64,000 nucleotides of DNA from assembly GCF_029888045.1 (NCBI RefSeq), contig NZ_JARXRN010000028.1, positions 225,924 through 289,923 of the forward strand, written 5' to 3'. This document shows, piece after piece, positions 42,961-52,123 of the stretch. Under the pieces are notes generated by a model. That model was not told where the DNA came from, did no database searches, and saw nothing but the letters and a program-made list of their open reading frames with translations. This DNA comes from Luteimonas rhizosphaericola (GTDB lineage Bacteria; Pseudomonadota; Gammaproteobacteria; Xanthomonadales; Xanthomonadaceae). The position numbers and the translations under genes were made by a program. Each line of letters opens with the position of its first letter. Position 1 is the first letter of the stretch.

Positions 42961-44718
42961 CACAGTCTCGGCGGCGGCATGGCGTCCGCGGCATCGGCCG
43001 TCACCGGCATGCGTGCGACGACCCACAACGCCGCCGGACTGCATCCGGAGACCGCGCGCCGCTTCGCCGCCGAGCAGGGCGGCCTGCCGCTGTACGACAC
43101 CGCGCAGACGGTCACCGCGTGGCAGGTACGGGGCGAGGTGCTCAACGACGGCGTCCAGCGCGATCTCGCCGGCCTGGGGGAACGCGATCGCCGGCGGCTG
43201 GCGGGGCTGCTGGCGGATACGGCCTCGCTGCTGCGTGAACTGCCGCAGGCGCGCGAGACGCTCGAGCAGGCGATGGCCGCGCACCTGCCCGAGAACGCGC
43301 ATCCCACGGTGCACGCATTCCTGGACCGGCTCGCGCGGCCCGATGCCGCCGCCCTGATCCGCGACCTGCCGCCGGCGGCCGGCGATCGCAGGCCGCCGCT
43401 GGTGGCAATGACCGAGCACGACCGCGCCCTGGTGCGGCGCGAGGAAGCGGCCTCGATGGCCGAGCTCCATCGCCTGGCCGGGCCGCTGCTGCAGGTGGCC
43501 GCGTCCACCGCCCGTGGCGCCGAACTGGGCCGTTCCGCGGGCGAACTCGTGGCGAGCGGCGGGCGGATTGCCGATGGCGGGCTGGACTGGACCGGAGCGC
43601 GCGCATCGGAGGCGTGGGCGCAGGCGGGCGACATCAGCGAACGAGGCTACCGCCTCGCCGGGATCACCGCGCAGTGGGGCGCGCAGTCGCTGGGCGACGT
43701 CGCGGGCCACTGGCGCCGGGCGCAGGCCGGGGCGGAAGCGCTGGCAGTCCAGGCCGAAGCCTGGATGGACGCGCGGCGCGAGCAGGCGGCGGCCTCGCTC
43801 ACGCGGGTGGTGGGCTGGGCCGCCGGCGCCCATTCGGGCGCGACCGCCGACCGCCTCGAAGCCCAGGCCGACGGCATGGCCGCGATGCTTGAGGCGCGGG
43901 CCGCGCAGTCGCGCGCGCACGGCAAAGCCGCCGCGGCAGACGCGGTGGAGCGCGGGCGGCAATCGGCCGCCACGTTCGAAATGATCGGCGACGCGCTCGG
44001 CCAGGCCGCGCACGCGGACATCGCGCGTCGCGGCGAGGCCGCGCGTGGAGCGCTGCACGCGGTGGGCGCCCGGATGCAGGTCGCCTTCGATGCGGCCGGG
44101 GAGCCGATCGCCGCCGGCACGGGGCGCGCGCCGGCGGCAGGCGCGGCCATCGGCGCCACCACCGGCGCGATCACGGGGGCCGCGACCACCTACCGACCCG
44201 ATTCCCCGTTCACCGCCTTCGACGTGACCGCCACCGTGCGGCTGTGGCGCGAGGCGCCGGCGGCGCTGCACGAATCGGTGCAGCGCCACGGCATGGCCAG
44301 CGCGATGATCCCGAGCCTGGACGCCGAGATCGCGCGCCAGGAGCAGGCCGCGCGCGCACTGCTGCGCGATCGCCGGCCCGCAGAGTCTGCGCAGGCGCCC
44401 GCACGCGAAGGCGCCGGCGAGGCCGACGCGGGTGCCCGCAGCGGTCGCGCGCCGGAGCCGGCGGGCGCGGTCCGCAACCCGCTGTGGCAGGGCGAATCGG
44501 GCCGGGCGCTGGGGCGGCTGCTGGACGCGCTGCGCGACGGCGATGCCGACCGCATCGGTGCGGCATCCGCGGACCTCCTCGATACCCGCGCCGCGCGCGA
44601 CTGGCTGCAGGCGGGGGTGGCGAAGCTGGAGGCGACGCCGGCGCGGCGTTCGGCCGAACACGAAGCGCTTGCCTGCCCCGCGCCCGCGCACGCACCCGAG
44701 GCGATGCAGGCGCGTTGA
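42415..44718 (+). CDS. Class-3-type lipase, probable antibacterial phospholipase effector
   Basis: 767 residues from ATG 42415; ATG 42439 (MKPNERTALL) with AAGGA upstream is an equally good start. The lipase domain (about 40-260) begins YHARQMALIAQDSYEAARN and GWIRASGDLAAL, as in bacterial lipase effectors, and contains the nucleophile elbow GHSLGGGMAS (Ser184). The rest is long, Ala/Arg-rich and helical (270-560), with a glycine-zipper segment AAGAAIGATTGAITGAATT near 580 that could insert in membranes. A C-terminal tail (about 650-767) does not show the XVIPCD motifs of Xanthomonad type IV effectors, so the delivery route is open. No signal peptide. Pairing with an upstream lipoprotein suggests a toxin acting on a rival's envelope phospholipids. 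Confidence 0.75.
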   Translation: MAYDKDVDMKPNERTALLDELKVSGDAIASSSAEALSELYHARQMALIAQDSYEAARNSGEAPAGWIRASGDLAALRKLIPDVGVSDEQLRSMLKPDESGFRAEIYIPDPTILGPGFKPTLVFKGSAGEVIGPDGASRETAAEDFLANNFPQSVGLKTDYYDRAMNLGVFLRRSGLDFDITGHSLGGGMASAASAVTGMRATTHNAAGLHPETARRFAAEQGGLPLYDTAQTVTAWQVRGEVLNDGVQRDLAGLGERDRRRLAGLLADTASLLRELPQARETLEQAMAAHLPENAHPTVHAFLDRLARPDAAALIRDLPPAAGDRRPPLVAMTEHDRALVRREEAASMAELHRLAGPLLQVAASTARGAELGRSAGELVASGGRIADGGLDWTGARASEAWAQAGDISERGYRLAGITAQWGAQSLGDVAGHWRRAQAGAEALAVQAEAWMDARREQAAASLTRVVGWAAGAHSGATADRLEAQADGMAAMLEARAAQSRAHGKAAAADAVERGRQSAATFEMIGDALGQAAHADIARRGEAARGALHAVGARMQVAFDAAGEPIAAGTGRAPAAGAAIGATTGAITGAATTYRPDSPFTAFDVTATVRLWREAPAALHESVQRHGMASAMIPSLDAEIARQEQAARALLRDRRPAESAQAPAREGAGEADAGARSGRAPEPAGAVRNPLWQGESGRALGRLLDALRDGDADRIGAASADLLDTRAARDWLQAGVAKLEATPARRSAEHEALACPAPAHAPEAMQAR

Positions 44719-44775
44719 TCCGTTCGGCGGCGCGTCGCGTCGCGGCCCGACCCGACCGCCGCCTCGGCTCAGACT

Positions 44776-45444
44776 TCAGTCCAGCAGCGGCTCCAGCGCC
44801 GGCCACACGTGGTCGAGCAGCTTCGGCTGCGCGGCGACGGTCGGATGCAGGTTGTCGTCCTGGAAGGCGCCCCGGTCGAGCGCGATGGGCTCGAGCAGGA
44901 ACGGCAACAGCGCGGTGTCGAACAGCTTCGCCAGATCGCGGTAGTTGCGTTCGAAGCCGGCGGTGTAGTCCGGGCCGAGGTTGGGCGGCATGCGCATGCC
45001 GACCAGCAGCACCTTCGCGCCCACATGCTGCGAGGCGCCGATCATCCGCGCCAGGTTGCGGCGCGCCTCGGCCAGCGGCAGGCCACGCAGGCCGTCGTTG
45101 GCGCCCAGCGCGATCACCACCACGCCCGGGCGATGGCGCAGCACCTCGTCGACGATCCGCGACGAGCCGCCGGCCGTGGTCTCGCCGCTGATGCTCGCGT
45201 TGACCACGCGCCAGCCGGGCTTCTCGCGCACCAGCCGCTCGCCGAGCAGCGACACCCAGCCTTCCGGCGCGGCCATGCCGTAGCCCGCCGACAGCGAATC
45301 GCCCATCACCAGCACCGTGCGCTGCGCAGGAGCGGCCGTGGCGGCCGCGGGGGTCTTGGCGAACGCCGGCAGCAGCGCCAGCAGCGCGACCAAACCGATG
45401 GCCCATTGCATCCCGCGCCGGCAGGCCGCATAACCAGCTTTCAT
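44776..45444 (-). CDS. tesA: GDSL-type esterase/thioesterase TesA
   Basis: 222 residues from ATG 45442-45444, chosen because GAGGAG lies about six bases upstream; a shorter start at 45411 lacks this. Signal peptide ends near AFA. SGNH-hydrolase blocks are present: VMGDSLSAGYG (Ser), GALGAND-type block (VVIALGANDGLRG) and the C-terminal DDNLHP (Asp-His). It hydrolyses acyl-CoA thioesters and arylesters in the periplasm. It is divergent from ybbA, the same arrangement as in E. coli tesA-ybbAP. Confidence 0.9.
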   Translation of the reverse strand: MKAGYAACRRGMQWAIGLVALLALLPAFAKTPAAATAAPAQRTVLVMGDSLSAGYGMAAPEGWVSLLGERLVREKPGWRVVNASISGETTAGGSSRIVDEVLRHRPGVVVIALGANDGLRGLPLAEARRNLARMIGASQHVGAKVLLVGMRMPPNLGPDYTAGFERNYRDLAKLFDTALLPFLLEPIALDRGAFQDDNLHPTVAAQPKLLDHVWPALEPLLD

Positions 45445-45505
45445 CTGTACTCCTCGTCCGTCTCGCGCACCGGTGGCGCCTGCGGTCCACGATAACCAAT
45501 CCGGA

Positions 45506-46252
45506 ATGAACATGGCCGACGCCCCCGCGCCGCTTGCCGCTGCCCCCCGTCCCGCCCCCTCCACTCCATCCACCGCCGCTGCGCTGCAGGTCCAGGGCCT
45601 GGGCAAGCGGGTGATGCTGCCCTCGGGCGAACTGGTGATCCTCGACGGCGTGGGCTTCGACATCGCCGCCGGCGAAGTGGTCGCGGTCGTCGGCGCGTCG
45701 GGCTCGGGCAAGAGCACGCTGCTGTCGCTGCTGGCCGGACTGGATACGCCCAGCGCCGGTACGGTGACGCTCGGCGGCGATCGGATCTCCACCCTCGACG
45801 AGGACGGCCGCGCCCGCGTGCGCGGCGACCGGGTCGGCTTCGTGTTCCAGAACTTCCAGTTGCTGCCCTCGCTGACCGCGCTGGAGAACGTCATGCTGCC
45901 GCTGGAGCTGCGCGGCGATGCCGACGCCGAGGCGCCGGCGCGCGAGATGCTGCGCAAGGTCGGGCTGGGCGAGCGCCTGGGCCACTATCCGAAGCAGCTT
46001 TCGGGCGGCGAGCAGCAGCGCGTGGCGCTGGCGCGCGCGTTCGTGACCCGGCCGTCGCTGCTGTTCGCCGACGAGCCGACCGGCAACCTCGACACCAGCA
46101 CCGGGCAGGCGATCATCGAACTGCTGTTCGCCATGAACGCCGAGGCCGGCACCACCCTGGTCCTGGTGACCCACGACGACCACCTCGCCGCGCGCTGCCA
46201 CCGCACCCTGCGGCTGGACAGCGGGCGCCTGGTCGCGGACGAGCGCCGGTGA
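45506..46252 (+). CDS. ybbA: ABC transporter ATP-binding protein YbbA-like
   Basis: 248 residues from ATG 45506 (a second ATG at 45512 is also possible). It is of the LolD/MacB class: Walker A GASGSGKSTL, Q-loop in FVFQNFQLLPSLTALENV, signature LSGGEQQRVALARA, Walker B LLFADEPTGNLD and the H-loop VTHDDHLA. A disordered Ala/Pro-rich N-tail of about 30 residues precedes it. It pairs with the large permease seven bases downstream, with tesA divergent, as in E. coli. The substrate is not known; such systems are mechanotransmission-type pumps rather than simple transporters. Confidence 0.9.
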   Translation: MNMADAPAPLAAAPRPAPSTPSTAAALQVQGLGKRVMLPSGELVILDGVGFDIAAGEVVAVVGASGSGKSTLLSLLAGLDTPSAGTVTLGGDRISTLDEDGRARVRGDRVGFVFQNFQLLPSLTALENVMLPLELRGDADAEAPAREMLRKVGLGERLGHYPKQLSGGEQQRVALARAFVTRPSLLFADEPTGNLDTSTGQAIIELLFAMNAEAGTTLVLVTHDDHLAARCHRTLRLDSGRLVADERR

Positions 46253-46259
46253 GCCGCGC

Positions 46260-48785
46260 ATGAGGACGCTCGCCCTCGCCTGGCGCCAGCTGCGCCGCGA
46301 CCTCAAGGCCGGCGACATCCGCATCCTCGCCGGCGCCCTGGTGCTGGCGGTGGTGGCGGTGTCCTCGGTCGGCTTCGTCACCGACCGCGCCGAGCGCGCG
46401 CTGGCGATGGAGGCCAACCGCCTGCTCGGCGGCGACGCGCTGGTGCGCGGCGACGCGCCGATCGAAGGCGCGGTGCTGGAGGCGGCATCGGCGCCCGGAC
46501 TGCAGCGCACGCAGACGGTCGAACTCGACAGCATGATCCGGGTCGGCGAGGGCGGCGACGCGCGCCTGCAGCTGGGCGACCTGCGCGCGCTGGGCGACGG
46601 CTTCCCGCTGCGCGGCAGTTTCCGCATCGCCGGCGCCGACGGCGTCGAACGCGACGCGGGCGCGATCCCGGAGCCCGGCACGCTGTGGCTCAGCCGCGCC
46701 GGCGCCGACACGCTGGGCGCGCGCATCGGCGACGAGGTCGGCATCGGCACCCGCAGCTTCCGCCTCGCCGCGCTGGTGGTGCAGGAGCCGGACGCGTCGA
46801 TCGACTACTTCAACGTCGCTCCCAAGGCCTTCCTCAACCTCGCCGACCTGCCGGCGACCGGGCTGGTGCAGGAAGGCAGCCGCATCCGCTACCGGCTGGT
46901 GGTGGCGGGCGACGCGGCCGCGGTCGAACGCTTCGCCGCCGCCGCGCGCGACAACCTCGGCCGCGGGCAGCGGATCGAGACCATCACCGACGCGCGTCCC
47001 GAAGTACGGTCGGCGCTGGACCGCGCCGGCCGGTTCCTCGGACTGGCCGCGCTGGTCTCGGTGGTGCTGGCCGCGGTCGCGGTGGCGATGGCCGCGCGCC
47101 GGCACAGCGAGCGGCACCTTTCGGGCGTGGCGGTGATGCGCTGCCTCGGCGCGCAGCAGCGCACCCTGGTGGGCATCCATGTCGGCGAACTGCTGCTGCT
47201 GGGGCTGATCGCCTGCACGGTGGGCGTCGCAATCGCGTTCGCGCTGCAGTGGTCGGTGGCCGGCTGGCTGGCGCAGGCGCTGAAGGTCGACATTCCGCCG
47301 GCGAGCCTGTGGCCGGCGCTGCGCGGCTATGGCGTCGGGCTGGTGGTGCTGCTGGCCTTCGGCGCACCGCCGGTGCTGGCGCTGCGCCGCGTGCCGGCGC
47401 TGCGGGTGCTGCGCCGCGACCTCGATGGCGCCGAGCCGTCGGCGTGGCTGGTCGCGCTCGCCGGCCTCGGCGGCCTGGCCGCGCTGCTGTGGTGGCAGGC
47501 CGGATCGGCCACCCTGGCGCTGTCGATGCTGGTCGGCATCGCCGCGACTCTCGCGGTGCTGGCGCTGATCGCCTGGGCGCTGATCGTGGCCGTGCGCCGG
47601 CTGCGCACGCGCCTGCGCGGCGCGCTGCGCTACGGGCTGGCGAACGTCAGCCGTCGCGCCGGCACCTCGATCGCCCAGGTCAGCGCGCTGGGTCTGGGGC
47701 TGATGGCGCTGCTGCTGCTGACCTTCGTGCGCACCGACCTGCTCGACCGCTGGCAGATGTCGCTGGCCGAGAACGCGCCCAACCGCTTCATCATCAACGT
47801 GCAGTCCGACCAGATCGGCCCGGTGCGCGAGTTCATCGCCGCGCAGGGCGTGGCCGAACCGGTGCTGTTCCCGATGGTCCGCGCGCGCCTGGTCGAGCGC
47901 AACGGCGCGCCGGTCAGCGGCGCCGACTACGAAGGCCGCAGCGGCGACGCCGACCAGGACCGGCAGGCGCAGCGGCGCGCGGAGCGCGAGTTCAACCTGT
48001 CGATGGCCGATGCCCTGCGCGACGACAACCAGGTCACCGCCGGGACGTTCTGGACCGGCACGCCGGCCTCGCCGGAGCTGTCGGTGGAAGAAGGCTTCGC
48101 CGCGGACCTGGGCTGGAAGCTCGGCGACCGGATCGCGTTCGACATCGCCGGCCAGCGCTTCGAGGCCCCGATCACCAGCCTGCGCAGCGTGGAGTGGGAA
48201 AGCTTCCAGCCCAACTTCTTCGTCGTGGCCTCGCCCGGCGCGCTCGACGGCTATCCGGCCAGCCACATCACCGCGGTGCAGGTGCCGCCGGAGCGCAACC
48301 GCTTCACCGCCGAGCTGGTGCAGGCGTTCCCGAACCTGTCGGTGATCGACGTCGACGCGGTGCTGGCGCAGGTGCGCTCGACCGCTGACCAGGTCTCGAC
48401 CGTGGTCCAGGTGGTGTTCTGGTTCTCGCTGCTGGCGGGCGTGCTGGTGCTGCTGGCGGCGGTGAGCGCCAGCCAGGACGAGCGCCTGCTGGAAGGCGGG
48501 GTGATGCGCGCGCTCGGCGGCAGCCGCCGTCAGCTGCGCATGGCGCAGGTGTCGGAGTTCGCGGCGATCGGGCTGCTCGCCGGGCTGGTGGCGGCGATCG
48601 CGGCCTCGGTGCTGGCTGGCGTGATCGCGACCCAGGTGTTCGACCTGCCGTGGCGGCAGAACTGGACCCTGGCGGTCGTGGGCAGCGCCGTCGGCGTCGC
48701 CATGACCCTGCTGGCGGGGCTGTTCGCGACCCGCAAGGTGCTCGACGCGCCGCCGTCGGCGACGCTGCGCGAACTGCAGGGGTGA
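46260..48785 (+). CDS. ybbP: FtsX-type ABC permease YbbP-like
   Basis: 841 residues from ATG 46260. An N-terminal membrane helix (about 20-42) is followed by a MacB-type periplasmic domain. FtsX membrane blocks lie near 260-360 (LAALVSVVLAAVAVAMAARRHSERH, abridged as AVAMAARRHSERH; GVAVMRCLGAQQ) and again near 720-830 (LLAAVSASQDERLLEGGVMR, GLVAAIAASVLAG), with extra helices between. This ten-helix, two-periplasmic-domain form is typical of YbbP. It works with YbbA, probably in envelope lipid or lipoprotein handling; that is inferred. Confidence 0.9.
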   Translation: MRTLALAWRQLRRDLKAGDIRILAGALVLAVVAVSSVGFVTDRAERALAMEANRLLGGDALVRGDAPIEGAVLEAASAPGLQRTQTVELDSMIRVGEGGDARLQLGDLRALGDGFPLRGSFRIAGADGVERDAGAIPEPGTLWLSRAGADTLGARIGDEVGIGTRSFRLAALVVQEPDASIDYFNVAPKAFLNLADLPATGLVQEGSRIRYRLVVAGDAAAVERFAAAARDNLGRGQRIETITDARPEVRSALDRAGRFLGLAALVSVVLAAVAVAMAARRHSERHLSGVAVMRCLGAQQRTLVGIHVGELLLLGLIACTVGVAIAFALQWSVAGWLAQALKVDIPPASLWPALRGYGVGLVVLLAFGAPPVLALRRVPALRVLRRDLDGAEPSAWLVALAGLGGLAALLWWQAGSATLALSMLVGIAATLAVLALIAWALIVAVRRLRTRLRGALRYGLANVSRRAGTSIAQVSALGLGLMALLLLTFVRTDLLDRWQMSLAENAPNRFIINVQSDQIGPVREFIAAQGVAEPVLFPMVRARLVERNGAPVSGADYEGRSGDADQDRQAQRRAEREFNLSMADALRDDNQVTAGTFWTGTPASPELSVEEGFAADLGWKLGDRIAFDIAGQRFEAPITSLRSVEWESFQPNFFVVASPGALDGYPASHITAVQVPPERNRFTAELVQAFPNLSVIDVDAVLAQVRSTADQVSTVVQVVFWFSLLAGVLVLLAAVSASQDERLLEGGVMRALGGSRRQLRMAQVSEFAAIGLLAGLVAAIAASVLAGVIATQVFDLPWRQNWTLAVVGSAVGVAMTLLAGLFATRKVLDAPPSATLRELQG

Positions 48786-48790
48786 GTGCG

Positions 48791-49012
48791 GTGCAGCCGA
48801 TCGCATTCACGCTGGAGGGCGACTTCGTCGAGCTGCACCAGCTGCTCAAGCTGTGCGGACTGGTCGACAGCGGCGGCGCCGGCAAGGCGCTGGTCTCGAG
48901 CGGGGCGGTGCAGGTCGATGGCGAGGTCGAAATGCGCCGCACCTGCAAGATCCGCGCGGGGCAGACGGTGGACGCGGGCGGCGTGCGGATCGTGGTGGTG
49001 GCGCAGCCCTGA
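48791..49012 (+). CDS. S4-domain RNA-binding protein, YbcJ-like
   Basis: 73 residues from GTG 48791, with AGGGG about eight bases upstream; a GTG at 48782 overlapping the ybbP stop would add three residues. It aligns along its length with E. coli YbcJ (VELHQLLKLCGLVDSGGAGK, VQVDGEVEMRR, TCKIRAGQTV), a single S4 fold that binds RNA. It is probably cotranscribed with ybbAP. Exact RNA target unknown. Confidence 0.85.
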   Translation: MQPIAFTLEGDFVELHQLLKLCGLVDSGGAGKALVSSGAVQVDGEVEMRRTCKIRAGQTVDAGGVRIVVVAQP

Positions 49013-49137
49013 TCGCGATGATCCGCGTGGCCCACCCCGTCGCCTGCGCATTTCGCGTCACACCGTCCAGGTAAGCGCAGCCCGACTGGGCCTGCGTGAC
49101 CGTTGCGGCCCGACGCGTGAGTGACGAGGCTGCGATC

Positions 49138-49213
49138 CCCGGATGCGGCCGTTGGCCTTATCCGGGCTACGCGAGCAGGCATGCGTAGCCCGGGTAAGCG
49201 AAGCGCACCCGGG
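49138..49213. repeat. Paired GTAG-type REP elements (BIME), copy 1
   Basis: A minus-strand REP (49138-49170, ending CTAC) and a plus-strand REP (49185-49213, starting GTAG) face away from each other across 14 bases. Each is the tetranucleotide GTAG followed by an imperfect hairpin: CCCGGGT-AA-GCG-AA-GCG-C-ACCCGGG in the plus copy, and CCCGGAT/ATCCGGG arms with inner GGCC pairs in the minus copy. This is the structure of REPs spread by RAYT transposase-like proteins. No RAYT gene is in the window. Confidence 0.75.
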
Positions 49214-49290
49214 GGGGCAGGCGGCATGAGCCGCCCGCCAGAGCGAAACGCACTCGGAACGAGGCGAATGCGACCTGTGCGACCGCGATC

Positions 49291-49377
49291 CCCGGATGCG
49301 GCCTTCGGCCTTATCCGGGCTATGCGATGGCGAACGAGGTGGGACTGCGTAGCCCGGGTAAGCGAAGCGCACCCGGG
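49291..49377. repeat. Paired GTAG-type REP elements (BIME), copy 2
   Basis: The same two elements recur: minus-type at 49291-49323 (ending CTAT, one change) and plus-type at 49349-49377, starting GTAG and identical over the hairpin to copy 1. The spacer between them is different and longer than in copy 1, so the REP units and not the spacer are conserved. The 570-base gap 49013-49581 consists mainly of these elements. Confidence 0.75.
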
Positions 49378-49480
49378 GGCAATCACCATGCATCTCGCGG
49401 TTCAGCGCAGCGCACCCGGCATGTGGCCTGTGGCTTGGGGCTCGCGGCTCAAGGCCCGCGTCGCCGGCATGCCGGCAATT

Positions 49481-49513
49481 CCCGGATGTGGCTTGTGGCC
49501 ATATCCGGGCGAC
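49481..49513. repeat. Degenerate REP remnant
   Basis: A minus-type hairpin with CCCGGAT and ATCCGGG arms and TGGC/GGCC-like interior, ending CGAC instead of CTAC. A further scrap, AGCGCAGCGCACCCGG, lies at about 49405-49420. Both look like decayed copies of the REP units to their left; no gene or promoter is visible in this stretch. Confidence 0.55.
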
Positions 49514-49581
49514 GGACAAACGACTCAGCCCGCCTGCACGCACGCGGCATCACGGATCCCGCCGAACCCGCCGCGCGCGCC

Positions 49582-50814
49582 TCAGCCCTCCCAGCGCCGC
49601 AGCACCAGGCTGGCGTTGGTGCCGCCGAAGCCGAAGCTGTTCGACAGCACGGTGCGCAGGTCGGCCTCGCGGCTCTCGCGGGCGAGCGGCAGGCCCTCCG
49701 CTTCGGGATCGACGGTGTCCACGTTCGCCGAGCCGGCGATGAAGCCGCGCTGCAGCATCAGCAGGCAGAAGATCGCCTCGTGCACGCTGGTCGCGCCGAG
49801 TGAGTGGCCGGTGAGCGACTTGGTCGAGGAGAACGGTGGCATCGCCTCGCCGAACACCGCGCGCATCGCGCGCAGTTCGCTGACGTCGCCGACCGGGGTC
49901 GAGGTGCCGTGGGTGTTGATGTAGTCGATGCCGCCGTCGAGGCCTTCGATCGCCATGCGCATGCACGCGATCGCGCCGTCGCCGGACGGCGCCACCATGT
50001 CCACGCCGTCGGAGCTGGCGCCGAAGCCGACCAGTTCGCCGAGGATGGTCGCGCCGCGCGCCTGCGCGTGCTCCAGGCTCTCGAGCACCAGGGCGCCGCC
50101 GCCGCCGGCGATCACGAATCCGTCGCGGTCGGCGTCGTAGGCGCGCGAGGCGCGTTCCGGGGTGTCATTGTACTTGCTCGACAGCGCGCCCATGCCGTCG
50201 AACAGCATGGCCATGCCCCAGCTGACTTCCTCGCCGCCGCCGGCGAACACCACGTCCTGCAGCCCGGCCTGGATCTGCTGCGCGGCCACGCCGATGCAGT
50301 GTGCCGAGGTCGCGCAGGCCGAGGCGATCGAATAGTTGAGGCCCTTCACGCCGAACGCGGTGGCCAGGCACGCCGAAACCGTCGAGCTCATCGTGCGCGT
50401 GACCTGGTACGGCCCCACGCGCCGGATGCCGCGCGTGCGCAGGGTGTCGGCCGATTCGATCTGGTTGGTCGGCGAGCCGCCGCCCGAGCCCATGATCAGG
50501 CCGGTGCGCGGGTTGGACACCTGCGCCTCGTCCAGGCCCGACTGCGCGATCGCGTCGCGCAGCGCAACAAAGGCATAGGCCGCCGCGTCGCCCATGAAGC
50601 GGCGCAGCTTGCGGTCGATCAGGGCTTCGAGGTCGAGCTGCGGCACGCCCGAGACCTGGCTGCGTAGCCCCATCTCCGCGTAGACCGGATCGGCGCGGAT
50701 GCCGGGCCGGCTGTCGCGCAGGGCGCCGGTCACGGTCTCCAGGTCGTTGCCGATGCACGAGACGATGCCCATGCCGGTGACCACCACGCGACGCCCGCCG
50801 GAATTCAGGCTCAT
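49582..50814 (-). CDS. fabB: Beta-ketoacyl-ACP synthase I FabB
   Basis: 410 residues, near the 404 of E. coli FabB. It elongates acyl-ACP by condensation with malonyl-ACP and, with FabA, is needed for unsaturated fatty acids. The catalytic Cys is in [12 protein letters not shown] (about 164), with the two His in [11 protein letters not shown] and [11 protein letters not shown] and the closing [14 protein letters not shown]. The ATG at 50814 overlaps the fabA stop in ATGA. The fabA-fabB operon is the classical gammaproteobacterial route. Confidence 0.95.
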   Translation of the reverse strand: MSLNSGGRRVVVTGMGIVSCIGNDLETVTGALRDSRPGIRADPVYAEMGLRSQVSGVPQLDLEALIDRKLRRFMGDAAAYAFVALRDAIAQSGLDEAQVSNPRTGLIMGSGGGSPTNQIESADTLRTRGIRRVGPYQVTRTMSSTVSACLATAFGVKGLNYSIASACATSAHCIGVAAQQIQAGLQDVVFAGGGEEVSWGMAMLFDGMGALSSKYNDTPERASRAYDADRDGFVIAGGGGALVLESLEHAQARGATILGELVGFGASSDGVDMVAPSGDGAIACMRMAIEGLDGGIDYINTHGTSTPVGDVSELRAMRAVFGEAMPPFSSTKSLTGHSLGATSVHEAIFCLLMLQRGFIAGSANVDTVDPEAEGLPLARESREADLRTVLSNSFGFGGTNASLVLRRWEG

Positions 50815-51335
50815 GCCGCACCGCCCTCCTGCGCTTCGCTGCGCTGGAACAGGCCCACGCGCAGATCGCTGGCGGTGTAGATCTCGGTGCCGTCGCAGTA
50901 CATGCGCGCATCGGCGATGGCCATGATCAGCCGGCGCTTGATCAGGCGCTTGATGTCGATCTCGTAGCGCACCAGCTTCGCGTCGGGGCCGACCTCGCCG
51001 GTGAACTTCACCTCGCCGGCGCCAAGCGCGCGGCCGCGGCCGGGCAGGCGCTGCCAGGTGAGGTGGAATCCGACCAGCTGCCACATCGCGTCCAGGCCCA
51101 GGCAGCCGGGCATCACCGGGTCGCCCTGGAAGTGGCACTGGAAGAACCAGAGGTCCGGGCGGATGTCGAGCTCGGCCTCGACCCGGCCCAACCCGTGGGC
51201 GCCGCCGTCGTCGTCGATGTGGGTGATGCGGTCGAACATCAGCATCGGCGGCAGCGGCAGCCGGCCGCTGCCGGGATCGAACAGGGTGCCTTCGCCGGAG
51301 GCGATCAGTTGTTCGTAGCTGAATGCATCCTTCAT
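50811..51335 (-). CDS. fabA: 3-hydroxydecanoyl-ACP dehydratase/isomerase FabA
   Basis: 174 residues, standard length. It dehydrates 3-hydroxydecanoyl-ACP and isomerises trans-2 to cis-3-decenoyl-ACP, the branch point to unsaturated fatty acids. The hot-dog core shows [26 protein letters not shown] (active-site His and the conserved Cys/Asp region) and [10 protein letters not shown]. It is first in the pair with fabB. Regulation (FabR/FadR-like) is not visible from sequence. Confidence 0.95.
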   Translation of the reverse strand: MKDAFSYEQLIASGEGTLFDPGSGRLPLPPMLMFDRITHIDDDGGAHGLGRVEAELDIRPDLWFFQCHFQGDPVMPGCLGLDAMWQLVGFHLTWQRLPGRGRALGAGEVKFTGEVGPDAKLVRYEIDIKRLIKRRLIMAIADARMYCDGTEIYTASDLRVGLFQRSEAQEGGAA

Positions 51336-51489
51336 CGGGCCGGGCGACTCGCGTGCGGGTGGCCGCGAAGTATCGCGGAATTGCCGTGCAGGTGCCGTAC
51401 GCGGGGGTAGGTTGGCGGCTGGAGCCGCCCGATTCCGACCAAAGTCGCAGCCCGGCCCCCGCGCGGGCGGAGGCCGGACCGGGCGCCGG

Positions 51490-51816
51490 CTACTTCGCGC
51501 GGCGGGCGATGTAGTAGGCGGCGAGGTTGCCCAGGCCCGTGGCCGCCAGCAGGATCGCGAACAGGCCGGGCGAAGCCTCGGTCCAGTCGAATGCTTCGAC
51601 CAGGCCGAAGCCGAGCGCCAGCGCGACCAGGATCACGCCCCAGCGCAGCGATGCCTGGCGGCGCCGGGTCTCCTCGCCTTCGATCAAGGTGCGCAGCATG
51701 TCCTCGGAGCCGTTGGACTGCAGCATCTGCTTGCGGGCACGGGCATCGACCACGGCCTTGATCGCCAGGTAGACGCAGATGAACAGGGTGATGGGGATGA
51801 AGACTTCGAGATTCAT
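51490..51816 (-). CDS. DUF6249-type small membrane protein
   Basis: 108 residues from ATG 51814-51816. Three hydrophobic segments: 1-20 ([20 protein letters not shown]), about 58-75 ([17 protein letters not shown]) and about 82-102. A charged cytoplasmic loop ([20 protein letters not shown]) joins the first two. This matches Xanthomonad inner-membrane proteins encoded divergently beside an ECF sigma factor. No catalytic motif; function unknown. Confidence 0.72.
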   Translation of the reverse strand: MNLEVFIPITLFICVYLAIKAVVDARARKQMLQSNGSEDMLRTLIEGEETRRRQASLRWGVILVALALGFGLVEAFDWTEASPGLFAILLAATGLGNLAAYYIARRAK

Positions 51817-52123
51817 GGCGGCAGTCCGGTGATGTGGTCGGGAACAGCGGGTTCGGGACAGGAGATACCGGGCATGCGCCGGCGGTTGCAGTGCGCCCGC
51901 CCGCCCGGACGTACGCGGCGCCGGCCGGTGCCGCGCGCGCCGTCGCCGGTCGCCGCCTCGCCCGGCAGGCCCCGTGCCGCTGCGCCGTGTGGCGGCATGC
52001 GCGCAGGCGATCCCCCGGCCGGAAACGTGGCCGGTTCGCCGGATCGACCGGCACGCCCGGCCGCCGCTGTCCCCACCATCCGCCCTTGCAACCGCCCGCG
52101 CCCCGGGCGTATCCCTGTCCGCA
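51817..52123. other. Divergent region between DUF6249 gene and ECF sigma gene
   Basis: 307 bases, GC-rich, without a small gene. Both promoters must lie here. No firm -35/-10 pair was found. ECF sigma genes often control their own and the divergent gene, so a sigma-specific AAC-type -35 element would be expected, but none stood out by eye. Confidence 0.4.

Noticed and set aside
42415-44718. Type IV secretion effector with XVIPCD tail
   Set aside because: The C-terminal 120 residues do not show the conserved GL-RID and VQG-DP type motifs of that domain; only a lipase effector role in general was kept.
46113-48806. 897-codon minus-strand frame across the ybbP permease
   Set aside because: His/Gln/Arg-rich shadow of a clear FtsX-type permease.
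49013-49581. CRISPR array in the repeat-rich gap
   Set aside because: Repeats are few, alternate in orientation, form GTAG-hairpins, and have unequal spacers; this is the REP/BIME pattern.
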